This document shows positions 16,077 to 24,091 of a stretch of DNA of 64,000 bases, piece by piece (position 1 is the stretch's first letter; every line of letters begins with the position of its first letter). The stretch comes from JBBRYW01 sp038253945 (GTDB lineage Bacteria; Actinomycetota; Thermoleophilia; Gaiellales; Gaiellaceae), in NCBI GenBank assembly GCA_038253945.1, contig JBBSGR010000006.1, positions 56,903 to 120,902 on the forward strand. The letters are read 5' to 3'. The notes below the pieces were generated by a model. The model saw only the letters and a list, made by a program, of their open reading frames with translations. It made no database searches and was not told the origin of the DNA. The position numbers were made by a program, and so were the translations under genes.

Positions 16077-17063
16077 ATGCCTGAGCTGAGCTATCGCGAA
16101 GCCGTACGCGACGCGCTCTCGCGTGCGATGCGCGCCGACGATGACGTCTTCATCATGGGGGAGGACATCGCCGAGATGGGCGGCTCGATGGGCGTGACGC
16201 AAGGCATGGTCGACGAGTTCGGGCCCGAGCGTGTCCGCAACACCCCCATCTCGGAGATGGCCATCACGGGAGTCGGCATCGGCGCCGCGATCCAGGGCAT
16301 GCGGCCCGTCGTCGAGATCATGTACGAGGACTTCACGACTCTCGCGATGGAGCAGATCGTGAACCAGGCCGCGAAGCACCGCTCGATGTCGGGCGGGCAG
16401 GTCAAGGTTCCCCTCACGATTCGCACACAGGGAGGCGCAGGGTGGTCGCCGGGCGCCCAGCACGCTCAGCAGCTGGAGGCGTGGTTCGTCCACGTCCCGG
16501 GACTGAAGGTCGTGTTCGCGTCGACACCGGCCGATGTCCGCGGCCTGCTCTGGTCGTCGATCTACGACGACAACCCCGTCATGTTCTTCGAGCACCGGAC
16601 GCTCTACGGGCTCAAGGAGGACGTCCCCGAGGAGCTGGAGCCGATTCCGCTCGGCCAGGCACGCGTCCACCGCGCCGGTGAGGACGTGACCGTCATCGCG
16701 ACGGGCCGCCTCGTGCACGAGGCGCTGTCCGCGGCAGAGCAGGCAGAAGACGAGGGCGTCTCGGTCGAGGTCGTCGATCCTCGTACGCTGCAGCCGCTCG
16801 ACGAGGAACGGCTCGTCGACTCGGTGAAGAAGACGACCCGCTGCGTCGTCGCGCACGAGGCGGTGACTCGAATGGGGTTCGGCGCCGAGGTCGCCTCGGT
16901 CGTCCAGTACGGCGCGTTCGACTACCTCGACGCTCCGATCGAGCGCGTAGGCGCGAAATTCGCGCCGCTGCCCTTCGCTCCGGTGATGGAGGAGTGGTGC
17001 ATTCCGCACGCGAACGACGTGCTCGAGGCAATCCGTCGCACGGTAGGGCGAGATGGCCAATGA
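16077..17063 (+). CDS. pdhB: 2-oxoacid dehydrogenase E1 beta subunit
   Basis: 328 residues; the transketolase-like beta half of E1. Motifs: M-G-E-D-I-A-E-M-G-G, F-G-P-E-R-V-R-N-T-P-I-S-E, Y-E-D-F-T-T-L-A-M-E-Q-I-V-N-Q-A-A-K, and a C-terminal transketolase_C region starting near V-T-V-I-A-T-G. The 3' end overlaps the E2 gene by 11 nt. It works only with the alpha subunit to pass an acyl group to the lipoyl arm of E2. Confidence 0.92.
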   Translation: MPELSYREAVRDALSRAMRADDDVFIMGEDIAEMGGSMGVTQGMVDEFGPERVRNTPISEMAITGVGIGAAIQGMRPVVEIMYEDFTTLAMEQIVNQAAKHRSMSGGQVKVPLTIRTQGGAGWSPGAQHAQQLEAWFVHVPGLKVVFASTPADVRGLLWSSIYDDNPVMFFEHRTLYGLKEDVPEELEPIPLGQARVHRAGEDVTVIATGRLVHEALSAAEQAEDEGVSVEVVDPRTLQPLDEERLVDSVKKTTRCVVAHEAVTRMGFGAEVASVVQYGAFDYLDAPIERVGAKFAPLPFAPVMEEWCIPHANDVLEAIRRTVGRDGQ

Positions 17064-18312
17064 GGTGAAGCTTCCCCGGCTCGGCCAGGGAATGGAGTCG
17101 GGAACGATCGTCAAGTGGCTGAAGGGCGAGGGAGACCCGGTCGAGAAGGGCGAGCCGCTGTACGAGCTCGACACCGAAAAGGTCACGCAGGAGGTCGAGT
17201 CGGACTTCTCCGGCATCCTGCTGAAGATCCAGGTCTCCGAGGGCGAGGCCGAGGTAGGCAGGACGGTCGCCGTGATCGGCGAGCAGGGAGAGGTGCTTGC
17301 ACCCGGAGAACCTGCCGACTCGGCGACGGCCGAGGTCGACGAGGAGCCGGCCGAGGAGGGGAGCCGCGCGCCGGCGCGAGACGACGAGCGCGAGCGTGGC
17401 CGGCGAGCTTCGACGTCTTCGAAGGCGGGGGGTGGGGCGTCAGCACCGGATCCCTGGCGGGTCGACGGACGCGTCAAGGCCTCGCCCCTGGCCCGTCGAA
17501 TCGCCCGCGAGCGCGGGATCGAGCTCGCCTCGCTGAGCGGAACCGGCCCGGAGGGACGCATCGTCGCCGAGGACGTCGAGCGAGCCGCCGCCACGCCCGC
17601 GCCGACGACGGCTCCGGTGGCTGCCGCTGCGCCGAGCGAGATCGAGCAACGCCCGCTCTCGTCGGTTCGCAGGACGATCGCACGCCGCCTGACCGCGGCG
17701 TGGACGGTGCCTGTCTTCCAGCTGGTCGTCTCGGCCGACATGACGCAGGCCCAGCAGCTGATCGCTGCTCGTCGTGAGTTCGAGCCAGACGTCCGGGTGA
17801 CGGTCACCGATCTTCTGACGAAGGTCTCCGCGGCCGCCCTCGTTCAGCACCCCGACGTCAACGTCCAGTTCACGGACGACGCCCTGCTCATCTTCCCGAG
17901 CGTCGGGATCGGGCTCGCCGTGACGGCGCCGCAGGGCCTCGTCGTTCCGGTCATCCGGTTTGCGGAGCGGCTTTCGCTGCGGGAGATCGCAGCAGCTCGC
18001 GGAGATCTCGTCGAACGGGCGCGGGAAGGCAAGCTCCAGCGAGAAGACTTCGAAGGTGGGACGTTCACGATCTCGAACCTCGGCATGTACGGCGTCGAGC
18101 AGTTCACCGCGGTTCTCAACCCCCCGCAGGCCGCGATTCTCGCCGTCGGGGCGACGGCGGACACGGTCGTCGCCGTGAACGGAGAGCCGGTGGTGCAGCC
18201 GACGATCACGATTTCGCTGACGTGCGACCACCGCGCAGTCGACGGCGCACCCGCTGCCGACTTCCTCAGGACCGTGAAGGCGCTGCTGGAGCAGCCGGCG
18301 CTGGCTCTCTGA
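17053..18312 (+). CDS. pdhC: Dihydrolipoamide acyltransferase (E2)
   Basis: 419 residues in three parts: one lipoyl domain (1-80, lipoylated Lys43 in D-T-E-K-V), a Pro/Glu/Ala-rich linker, an E1/E3-binding domain (about 137-175, K-A-S-P-L-A-R-R-I-A), and the acyltransferase core (about 200-419) with catalytic H393-R-A-V-D397-G. It moves the acyl group from lipoamide to CoA and forms the complex core. Only one lipoyl domain is present. Starts inside the end of E1 beta, so expression is coupled. Confidence 0.92.
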   Translation: MANEVKLPRLGQGMESGTIVKWLKGEGDPVEKGEPLYELDTEKVTQEVESDFSGILLKIQVSEGEAEVGRTVAVIGEQGEVLAPGEPADSATAEVDEEPAEEGSRAPARDDERERGRRASTSSKAGGGASAPDPWRVDGRVKASPLARRIARERGIELASLSGTGPEGRIVAEDVERAAATPAPTTAPVAAAAPSEIEQRPLSSVRRTIARRLTAAWTVPVFQLVVSADMTQAQQLIAARREFEPDVRVTVTDLLTKVSAAALVQHPDVNVQFTDDALLIFPSVGIGLAVTAPQGLVVPVIRFAERLSLREIAAARGDLVERAREGKLQREDFEGGTFTISNLGMYGVEQFTAVLNPPQAAILAVGATADTVVAVNGEPVVQPTITISLTCDHRAVDGAPAADFLRTVKALLEQPALAL

Positions 18313-18316
18313 CCGA

Positions 18317-18652
18317 GTGGCGACCGTCTGGTACCGAGTTCGCGACCTCGACGTCGGGCGGGCGTTCTACCGGGTGCGGCTCGGCTTCACCGAGGTGGAC
18401 GTGAACGCCGACGAGCGCTGGGCCGAGTTGTCGCGCGGCCGCACGCGCGTCGGCCTCGCCGAGGGCGAGCCCGAGGAAGCCGGTGTCGCGACCGTGGACG
18501 TGGACGACGTGAAGGCCGAGGCGGAGCGGCTGCGCGCCGAGCAGGTGGAAGTGGGGGTCGTGCTCGAGCTCCACTCGGAGATCCGGCTGCTCGACGTGTT
18601 CGACCCCGATGGCAACCGCATCCAATTTGCCCAGGAGCTTTCCCCGAGCTGA
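18317..18652 (+). CDS. VOC-superfamily (glyoxalase/bleomycin-resistance-like) protein
   Basis: 111 residues, a single VOC module: W-Y-R-V-R-D-L-D-V-G-R-A-F-Y near the start and D-V-F-D-P-D-G-N-R-I-Q-F-A at the end. The family includes metal-dependent lyases, dioxygenases and drug-binding proteins; substrate cannot be told here. The GTG follows the E2 stop by 4 nt, so it is likely cotranscribed with the dehydrogenase operon. Confidence 0.8.
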   Translation: MATVWYRVRDLDVGRAFYRVRLGFTEVDVNADERWAELSRGRTRVGLAEGEPEEAGVATVDVDDVKAEAERLRAEQVEVGVVLELHSEIRLLDVFDPDGNRIQFAQELSPS

Positions 18653-19511
18653 GCTCGGCGCGGCCGTCGGCGCGGAGCCGATTCGCTGGCGCGAGGTGGG
18701 CACCCGGGGCTACGGGAGAAACACGGCTCGCTGGCTGGCCGAGCTCGGCGACGGACGCCGCGCGTTCGTCAAGCTGGCGCTCGACGAGACGGCCGCCGGT
18801 TGGTTGCGCACCGAGCATCGCGTCTACTCCTCGGTCGCCGGGTGGTTCATGCCGCTCCTCCTCGGCTGGCACGACGGCGGCGACACCTTCCTCGTGCTCG
18901 AGGACCTGAGCGGTGCCCACTGGCCGCCGCCGTGGGAACCCGGGCAGATCGACGCGGTGCGAGCCACTCTCGACGCGGTGCACGCGGCGCCGCCGCCGGC
19001 CGGACTGCCGTTCGCCGACGAGATGCGTGCGAAGCTCGACGGGTGGCCGGAGATCGCCGCCGATCCGGCGCCGTTCCTCTCGACCGGTGTCTGCTCCACC
19101 GAGTGGCTCGAGACGGCCCTTCCGAGCTTGCGGGACGCGTCGGTGGGCTGCCGGCTCGCCGGCGAGGCGCTCCTTCATCTCGACGTCCGCAGCGACAATC
19201 TCTGCCTGCGCGGCGGAAGGGCGGTTCTCGTGGACTGGAACTTGGCCTGCGTCGGAAACCCTCTCCTCGACACCGTTGCCTGGCTGCCGAGTCTGCGGCT
19301 GGAAGGCGGTCCGCAGCCGTGGGACCTTCTGCCAGACAGCGGCGGCACCGCCTCGCTGATCGCAAGCTTCTTCGCTTCCCGCGCCGGGCTGCCGCCCCCC
19401 CCGACAGCGCCGACCGTTCGCGAGTTCCAGCGGCGCCAGGCTGCCGTCGCGTTGACTTGGGCGGCGCGCGAGCTGGGCCTGCCGCCGCCGGAGGGTCGCG
19501 CTCTAGACTGA
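18609..19511 (+). CDS. Aminoglycoside phosphotransferase (APH)-like kinase
   Basis: About 300 residues. APH/choline-kinase fold signatures: an N-lobe with A-F-V-K-L-A (ATP-binding Lys), the catalytic H-L-D-V-R-S-D-N-L (HxD...N) and V-D-W-N as the metal-binding Asp. The start is unsure: ATG 18609 overlaps the VOC gene by 44 nt and lacks a Shine-Dalgarno, and a TTG about 20 nt further on is an alternative. Such kinases act on antibiotics, sugars or amines; the actual substrate is unknown. Confidence 0.78.
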   Translation: MATASNLPRSFPRAELGAAVGAEPIRWREVGTRGYGRNTARWLAELGDGRRAFVKLALDETAAGWLRTEHRVYSSVAGWFMPLLLGWHDGGDTFLVLEDLSGAHWPPPWEPGQIDAVRATLDAVHAAPPPAGLPFADEMRAKLDGWPEIAADPAPFLSTGVCSTEWLETALPSLRDASVGCRLAGEALLHLDVRSDNLCLRGGRAVLVDWNLACVGNPLLDTVAWLPSLRLEGGPQPWDLLPDSGGTASLIASFFASRAGLPPPPTAPTVREFQRRQAAVALTWAARELGLPPPEGRALD

Positions 19512-19517
19512 GGCGCC

Positions 19518-19988
19518 GTGATCCGCCGTGCCGGCCCACAGGACGTGCCGTTTCTTCGCGACATGCTGCGGCACGCGTTCTACTGGCGGATGAACGATCC
19601 GGCCTCGGATGAGCTTCCGATCTCACGCTACGTGCAGGGCTGGGGGCGGCAGGGCGACAGGGCCCTGGTCGCGATCGACGACTTCCAGCGCGTCGGCGCC
19701 GCCTGGTACCGGCTCTTCCGGCGCGATCGCCCCGGCTACGGCTTCGTGGACGGGTCGACGCCCGAGCTGGCGATCGCGGTCGTCCCCAGCCGGCGCGGTC
19801 GCGGCTTCGGTCACGAGCTGCTCCAGGCGCTGATCGATCAGGCCGTGGCGGACGGGTTCGCGGCACTCAGCCTGAGTGTGGACAGCGGCAACCCCTCGAT
19901 CAAGCTCTACGAGCGCTACGGCTTCGTCACGGTGCACGAGGGGGGCGGCGCCCGCACCATGCGCGTCGAGCTGGCTCAGCGATCATAA
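19518..19988 (+). CDS. GNAT family N-acetyltransferase
   Basis: 156 residues, GTG start. Acetyl-CoA-binding motif A is visible as V-V-P-S-R-R-G-R-G-F-G-H-E-L-L, with L-Y-E-R-Y-G-F-V near the C-terminus as the usual GNAT ending. TAGACT lies 8 nt before the GTG, and the gene sits 6 nt behind the kinase gene. Acceptor substrate unknown. Confidence 0.85.
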   Translation: MIRRAGPQDVPFLRDMLRHAFYWRMNDPASDELPISRYVQGWGRQGDRALVAIDDFQRVGAAWYRLFRRDRPGYGFVDGSTPELAIAVVPSRRGRGFGHELLQALIDQAVADGFAALSLSVDSGNPSIKLYERYGFVTVHEGGGARTMRVELAQRS

Positions 19989-20009
19989 TCGCTGTCTGCT
20001 GGTGCCTGG

Positions 20010-20015
20010 TACATT
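20010..20015 (+). promoter_or_regulatory. -10 element of the first toxin-antitoxin operon, probable leaderless start
   Basis: TACATT ends 6 nt before the antitoxin ATG at 20022, with no Shine-Dalgarno between. Transcription would start at or next to the start codon. Confidence 0.42.
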
Positions 20016-20021
20016 GAACCA

Positions 20022-20321
20022 ATGATCCGCACGACGGTGATGCTGCCCGACGAGACGCACGCGCGACTCCAGCGCATCGCCCGCAGGCGGGGCGTGCCGC
20101 TCGCCGGGCTGATCCGCGGCGCCTTGACCGACGTGGTCGAGTCGGAGGCGAGGCCAACGCTGTCGTTCATCGGCGTGGCCGACGTGGATCCAGGCGACTT
20201 CGACGCTGCCTCGACGGCGGAGGTGGTGCCGCCGATCAGGCCTCCCGTGAGCGAAGCGACACCGGAGGAGCTCGAAGAGTTGCGGCGGCGGGCCGACGAG
20301 CTGGCCTCGCTGCGAGCGTGA
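20022..20321 (+). CDS. Ribbon-helix-helix antitoxin of a VapBC-type pair
   Basis: 99 residues. The N-terminus I-R-T-T-V-M-L-P-D-E-T-H-A-R-L-Q-R-I-A is a typical RHH DNA-binding strand and helix. The C-terminal third (P-E-E-L-E-E-L-R-R-R-A-D-E-L) is the acidic helix expected to wrap and inhibit the toxin. A PIN toxin gene follows after 3 nt, which fits an autoregulated antitoxin-first operon. Confidence 0.82.
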   Translation: MIRTTVMLPDETHARLQRIARRRGVPLAGLIRGALTDVVESEARPTLSFIGVADVDPGDFDAASTAEVVPPIRPPVSEATPEELEELRRRADELASLRA

Positions 20322-20324
20322 AGG

Positions 20325-20735
20325 GTGCTGATCTGCGACACGGGTCCGCTGGCCGCAAGCCTCAGCCGTCGTGATCCCCACCACGCGGTCTGCTCTGCCC
20401 TCCTGCGCGATTTCGCCGGAGAGATCGCAGCGCCAGCGCCCGTGGTGACCGAGACCGCGCTGTTCGCGCTCGCGAGGCTCGGACCCGACGCCGAGGTGCG
20501 GTTCCTGCAAGCTGTGGCCGCCGGCGAGCTGGATGTGGTCGAGCTGCAGCCGGAGGATCACCGACGCGTCGCCCAGCTCTGTGACCGCTACGCGGATCTG
20601 CCGCTCGACCAGGTCGATGCGAGCCTGGCCGCGCTCGCCGAGCGCTTCGGTCAGTCCCGCATCGCTTCGCTGGACGTTCGCCATCTCGCGGTAATCAGGA
20701 CTGCGAGCGGACGCTTCCTCGAGCTCGTTCCTTAA
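20325..20735 (+). CDS. PIN-domain ribonuclease toxin (VapC-like)
   Basis: 136 residues. PIN acidic residues are visible: D in L-I-C-D-T-G-P-L, E in V-T-E-T-A-L, D in L-D-Q-V-D-A-S, and D in A-S-L-D-V-R-H. Such Mg-dependent RNases cut tRNA or rRNA when freed from the antitoxin. The start (GTG) is 3 nt after the RHH gene. Confidence 0.82.
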   Translation: MLICDTGPLAASLSRRDPHHAVCSALLRDFAGEIAAPAPVVTETALFALARLGPDAEVRFLQAVAAGELDVVELQPEDHRRVAQLCDRYADLPLDQVDASLAALAERFGQSRIASLDVRHLAVIRTASGRFLELVP

Positions 20736-20739
20736 GAGC

Positions 20740-21895
20740 GTGCGCGGGATCGAGCTCTCGCGGCGTTTCTACTTCGAGGCCGTGCGGCCGATTCTCGAGC
20801 GACGGTTCCCGAGCGTCGAGCACGCGGCCGCCCTGATCGGCACCGGCTCGGAGGTCCTCGGCCTCGACGACGGGCACCTCGACCGACCACCACTGGGGCC
20901 CCCGGCTTCAGCTGTTCCTCGGCGACCTCGGCCCGGCCGCGGAGATCGAGTCGACGCTCGCCCACGGGCTGCCGACGACGTTCGGTGGCTACCCGACGAG
21001 CTTCGGCTCTAGCGACGAGATCGGCGTCCGTCTGCTCGTTCCGGTGGAGTCGAATCCCGTCTTCCACCGGGTCGAGCTGCTCTCGCTGCGCTCCTACCTC
21101 CGTGACCTGATCGGGCTCGATCCGCTCGAGGCCTTCTCGACGGCCGATTGGCTCGCGACGCCCTCGCAGCGCTTGCTCGAGGTAACCGCAGGCGAGGTCT
21201 TCGCCGACCCGATCGGCGAGCTGACGCGCGTGCGCGAGCGCCTTGCGTGGTACCCGCGCGACGTCTGGCTGCTCGTCATGGCCGGCCACTGGCGCCGGAT
21301 CTCGCAGCTCGAGCACTTCCTCGGCCGCACCGGCTCGCGCGGCGACGAGCTCGGCTCGCGTTTGATCGAGGCTTCGCTCGTGCGCGACGTGATGCGGCTT
21401 GGGCTCTTGCAAGAGCGGCGCTACCCGCCATACGCGAAGTGGCTGGGGACGGCCTACGCCACCCTTGGCCGGCCCGAGCAAGGTGCGCTCGAGGCCGCCG
21501 TCGCGGCCACGGACTGGGAGGCCCGGGAGGAGGCGCTTGTCGAGGCATACGAGCTCGTTGCCCGCGCCCACAACGCTCTCGAGGTCACGGGGCCGGTCGA
21601 TCCACACGTGCCCTTTCCACGGGCGGCCTTTTCGCGTACTCGGCGCCGACCGCTTCGTGAGCGCTCTGCGTGGGGCGATCGCCGACCCGACCGTTCGTCG
21701 CATCGACCACGACGCCGGCTCCGTCGACGCTGTCTCCGACAGCACCGACGTGCTCATACTCCAGCCCCTCGAGACTCATGCGGAGCGAGCGACAGACGAC
21801 CGGAGGCGTCACTCCGGCGATCCCAGACCCGTAGGGTGCTTACGCGCCCCTACGTCTGGCGGCGCCTCCGCGGCCTCTACGGGGGAGAGGAGTAG
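20740..21895 (+). pseudogene. DUF4037-family gene broken by several frameshifts
   Basis: The pieces of one DUF4037 (nucleotidyltransferase-like) protein are spread over three frames. Frame 1 (from GTG 20740) gives R-G-I-E-L-S-R-R-F-Y-F-E-A-V and stops making sense at D-D-G-H near 20879. With one base skipped, frame 2 continues S-T-D-H-H-W-G-P-R-L-Q-L-F-L and runs to about 21620. There the sense moves to frame 3 (G-R-P-F-R-V-L-G-A-D-R-F-V ... D-S-T-D-V-L). After about 90 nt of unrelated sequence, frame 2 resumes with R-P-Y-V-W-R-R-L-R-G-L-Y-G and a TAG at 21893. At least three lesions point to real decay, though long-read errors would look alike. Confidence 0.75.
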
Positions 21896-21906
21896 CATAC
21901 GACTCT

Positions 21907-22158
21907 ATGCTCACCGTGCCAGAGGCTGCCCGCCGCGTGGGGCGCAATCCCGAGACCGTCCGCCGCTGGATTCGTGCAGGAAAGCTCCGCTCGCAAAGGG
22001 TGGGGACACAGCACCTGATCGAGGAGACCGATCTCGACGCCCTCGTCAACGACGACAACGAGATGTTGCCGCTTCCGGCCGCGTGGCAATTCATGGAGGA
22101 CGGAGCGCCGCAACCCAACTGGGTGCGGATCATCCGCCGCTCGCACGAGAGCCATTGA
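21907..22158 (+). CDS. Excisionase/MerR-like HTH antitoxin
   Basis: 83 residues. The N-terminus L-T-V-P-E-A-A-R-R-V-G-R-N-P-E-T-V-R-R-W is a MerR/excisionase-type helix-turn-helix and wing. The C-terminal part (L-P-A-A-W-Q-F-M-E-D-G) is likely the toxin-binding tail. Its TGA overlaps the TTG start of a PIN gene by 4 nt, so this is a coupled toxin-antitoxin pair rather than a phage excisionase. Confidence 0.8.
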   Translation: MLTVPEAARRVGRNPETVRRWIRAGKLRSQRVGTQHLIEETDLDALVNDDNEMLPLPAAWQFMEDGAPQPNWVRIIRRSHESH

Positions 22159-22550
22159 CGCTCGTACTCGACGCCAGCGTCGTCCTGCCGGCGTGCGGCC
22201 GACCCGACGGCTTCGGCGAGTTCGAGCGGGAGCAGCTCGTGGCGCCTCCGCTCATGTGGTCCGAGGCACGATCGGCCCTGCACGAGGCGCTCTGGCGACG
22301 TGAGGTCGCGAGGCCCCAGGCCGAACGGGCGCTGGATCGTCTGGAGGCCGCGCCAGTCGGCCGGCGGACACGGCGCCAGCTCGGGGCGGAGGCCTGGCGG
22401 ATCGCGGAGGAGCTCGGCTGGGCGAAGACGTACGACGCGGAGTACCTGGCGCTCGCGAGCCTGCTCGGCTGCAGGCTCGTCACGCTCGACGCGCGTCTCA
22501 GGCGCGGTGCCGACAGGCTCGGGTTCGTCACGTCCCCGAGCGAGCTGTGA
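22155..22550 (+). CDS. PIN-domain toxin paired with the HTH antitoxin
   Basis: 131 residues from TTG 22155 (TTGA overlap with the antitoxin stop). PIN residues: D in L-V-L-D-A-S-V-V, E in W-S-E-A-R-S-A-L, D in Y-D-A-E-Y-L-A-L and D in V-T-L-D-A-R-L. The reading frame is also open far upstream, but the overlap and PIN start decide the true N-terminus. Expected activity is Mg-dependent RNase. Confidence 0.82.
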   Translation: MTLVLDASVVLPACGRPDGFGEFEREQLVAPPLMWSEARSALHEALWRREVARPQAERALDRLEAAPVGRRTRRQLGAEAWRIAEELGWAKTYDAEYLALASLLGCRLVTLDARLRRGADRLGFVTSPSEL

Positions 22551-22612
22551 TCAGAAACGGCCACCTGCGCTCGCGGATAGGATCGAGCACAAGCGACTCC
22601 AGGGAGTAGAGC

Positions 22613-24022
22613 ATGGAATGTGACGTCGCCGTCCTCGGTGGCGGCCCGGGCGGCTACACGGCGGCAATCCGAGCCGCCCAGCTCGGCGCCAGGGTCGTCT
22701 GCATCGAGCAGGAGCCGGATCTCGGCGGCACCTGCCTGCGCGTCGGCTGCATCCCGACGAAGGCGTGGGTGCAGACGGCGTTCGCACTCAAGGAGGCGGG
22801 AGAGACCTTCGCCAAGCTCGGCGTGAAGGTGGGGGAGCCCGAGCTCGATTTCGGCACCGCCAACGAGTGGAAAGCCCAGGTCGTCAAGCAGATGACGAGC
22901 GGCGTGGCGAGCCTCTTCAAGGCGAACGGTGTCGAGTGGGTCAAGGGCACCGGCCGCTTCACCGACCCCAACACGATCGCCGTCGATGCAGGGGAGGCCG
23001 TCACGTTCAAGCAGGCGATCGTCGCGACCGGCTCGTTCCCGCTGCGACCGCCGATCCCGGGCCTCGACTCGGAGCTCTGCGTCGACTCGACGGGCCTGCT
23101 GGCACAGACCGAGGTGCCGCAGAGGCTCATCATCCTGGGGGGCGGGATCATCGGCTGTGAGTTCGCGTCCATCTTCCGTCGCTTCGGCGCCGAGGTCACG
23201 ATCATCGAGATGTTGCCGAGCTTGGTTCCCCTGGAGGACGCCGACGCGTCGAAGGAGCTGGCGAAGCAGTTCGGTCGTCGCGGTATCACCCTGCAGCTCG
23301 AGAAGCAGTGCACCGGCGTCGAGGAGAAGGGCGGCGGCCTTACGGTCGCGTTCGGCGACGGCGAGACGGTCGAGTGCGATCTGATGCTCGTCGCGGTCGG
23401 CCGAGGACCGCTCGTCGAAGGCCTCGGCCTCGAGGAGATCGGCGTCGAGCTCGACAAACGGAAGGGCATCGCCGCCGACGAGCGACGCCGCACGACCGTC
23501 CCGCACATCTACGCCGTCGGCGACTGCGCCGGTTACTGGCAGCTCGCGCACACGGCATTCCGGGAAGGGGAGGTGGCCGCCGAGAACGCAATGGGTCACG
23601 ATGCGGTCGTCGACAACCGCGGCGTTCCGCGGCCGATCTACACGGATCCGGAGATTGCCGCCGTCGGATTGACCGAGGCGGAGGCCCGTGAGCAGTACGG
23701 CGACGACGTTGCGACCGGGACGTTCCCCTGGGTCGCCAATGCGCGCGCGGTGATGCAGAACGAGACGGTCGGCTGGGTCAAGTCGATCCACGAGGCGCGG
23801 TACGGCGAGCTGCTCGGCCTCGTCATGGTCGGGCCGCACGTGACTGACCTGATCGAAGCCGGGGTAGTTGCGCTGGATGCCGAGTCGACCGTAGAGACGA
23901 TCGCGGACGGCATGGCCGCGCACCCGACACTGTCAGAGGCGATCAAGGAGGCAGGCCTCGTCGCGCTAGGGCGCGCGATCCACTTGCCGCCGCCGCGAAA
24001 GCGGGCTGCCGCTCGAGCCTGA
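22613..24022 (+). CDS. lpdA: Dihydrolipoyl dehydrogenase (E3)
   Basis: 469 residues, a full-length flavoprotein disulfide reductase. FAD site G-G-G-P-G-G-Y (9-15), redox pair C41-L-R-V-G-C46, NAD site G-G-G-I-I-G-C-E, second FAD motif Y-A-V-G-D-C-A-G, and the active-site His-Glu pair in A-H437-P-T-L-S-E442. It reoxidises the lipoyl arm of E2 and makes NADH. GGGAG before the ATG fixes the start. It lies 4.3 kb from the E1/E2 genes, beyond VOC, kinase, GNAT and two toxin-antitoxin pairs. Confidence 0.94.
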   Translation: MECDVAVLGGGPGGYTAAIRAAQLGARVVCIEQEPDLGGTCLRVGCIPTKAWVQTAFALKEAGETFAKLGVKVGEPELDFGTANEWKAQVVKQMTSGVASLFKANGVEWVKGTGRFTDPNTIAVDAGEAVTFKQAIVATGSFPLRPPIPGLDSELCVDSTGLLAQTEVPQRLIILGGGIIGCEFASIFRRFGAEVTIIEMLPSLVPLEDADASKELAKQFGRRGITLQLEKQCTGVEEKGGGLTVAFGDGETVECDLMLVAVGRGPLVEGLGLEEIGVELDKRKGIAADERRRTTVPHIYAVGDCAGYWQLAHTAFREGEVAAENAMGHDAVVDNRGVPRPIYTDPEIAAVGLTEAEAREQYGDDVATGTFPWVANARAVMQNETVGWVKSIHEARYGELLGLVMVGPHVTDLIEAGVVALDAESTVETIADGMAAHPTLSEAIKEAGLVALGRAIHLPPPRKRAAARA

Positions 24023-24091
24023 CGCGACAAACCGCACCGGGCGCGCCTGGTGTTCACGGCGCAGCGCCCCGCGGGCGATAGGTCGGTCAGC

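Noticed and set aside
14088..17807. A very long open frame on the minus strand (over 1,200 codons)
   Set aside because: It covers the plus-strand E1/E2 genes and several minus-strand genes in the same frame. It is a GC-rich shadow; only its last 96 codons (14088-14378) form a believable gene.
24023..24091. Terminator between lpdA and the convergent MFS gene
   Set aside because: GC-rich, but no stem with a T-run can be drawn.
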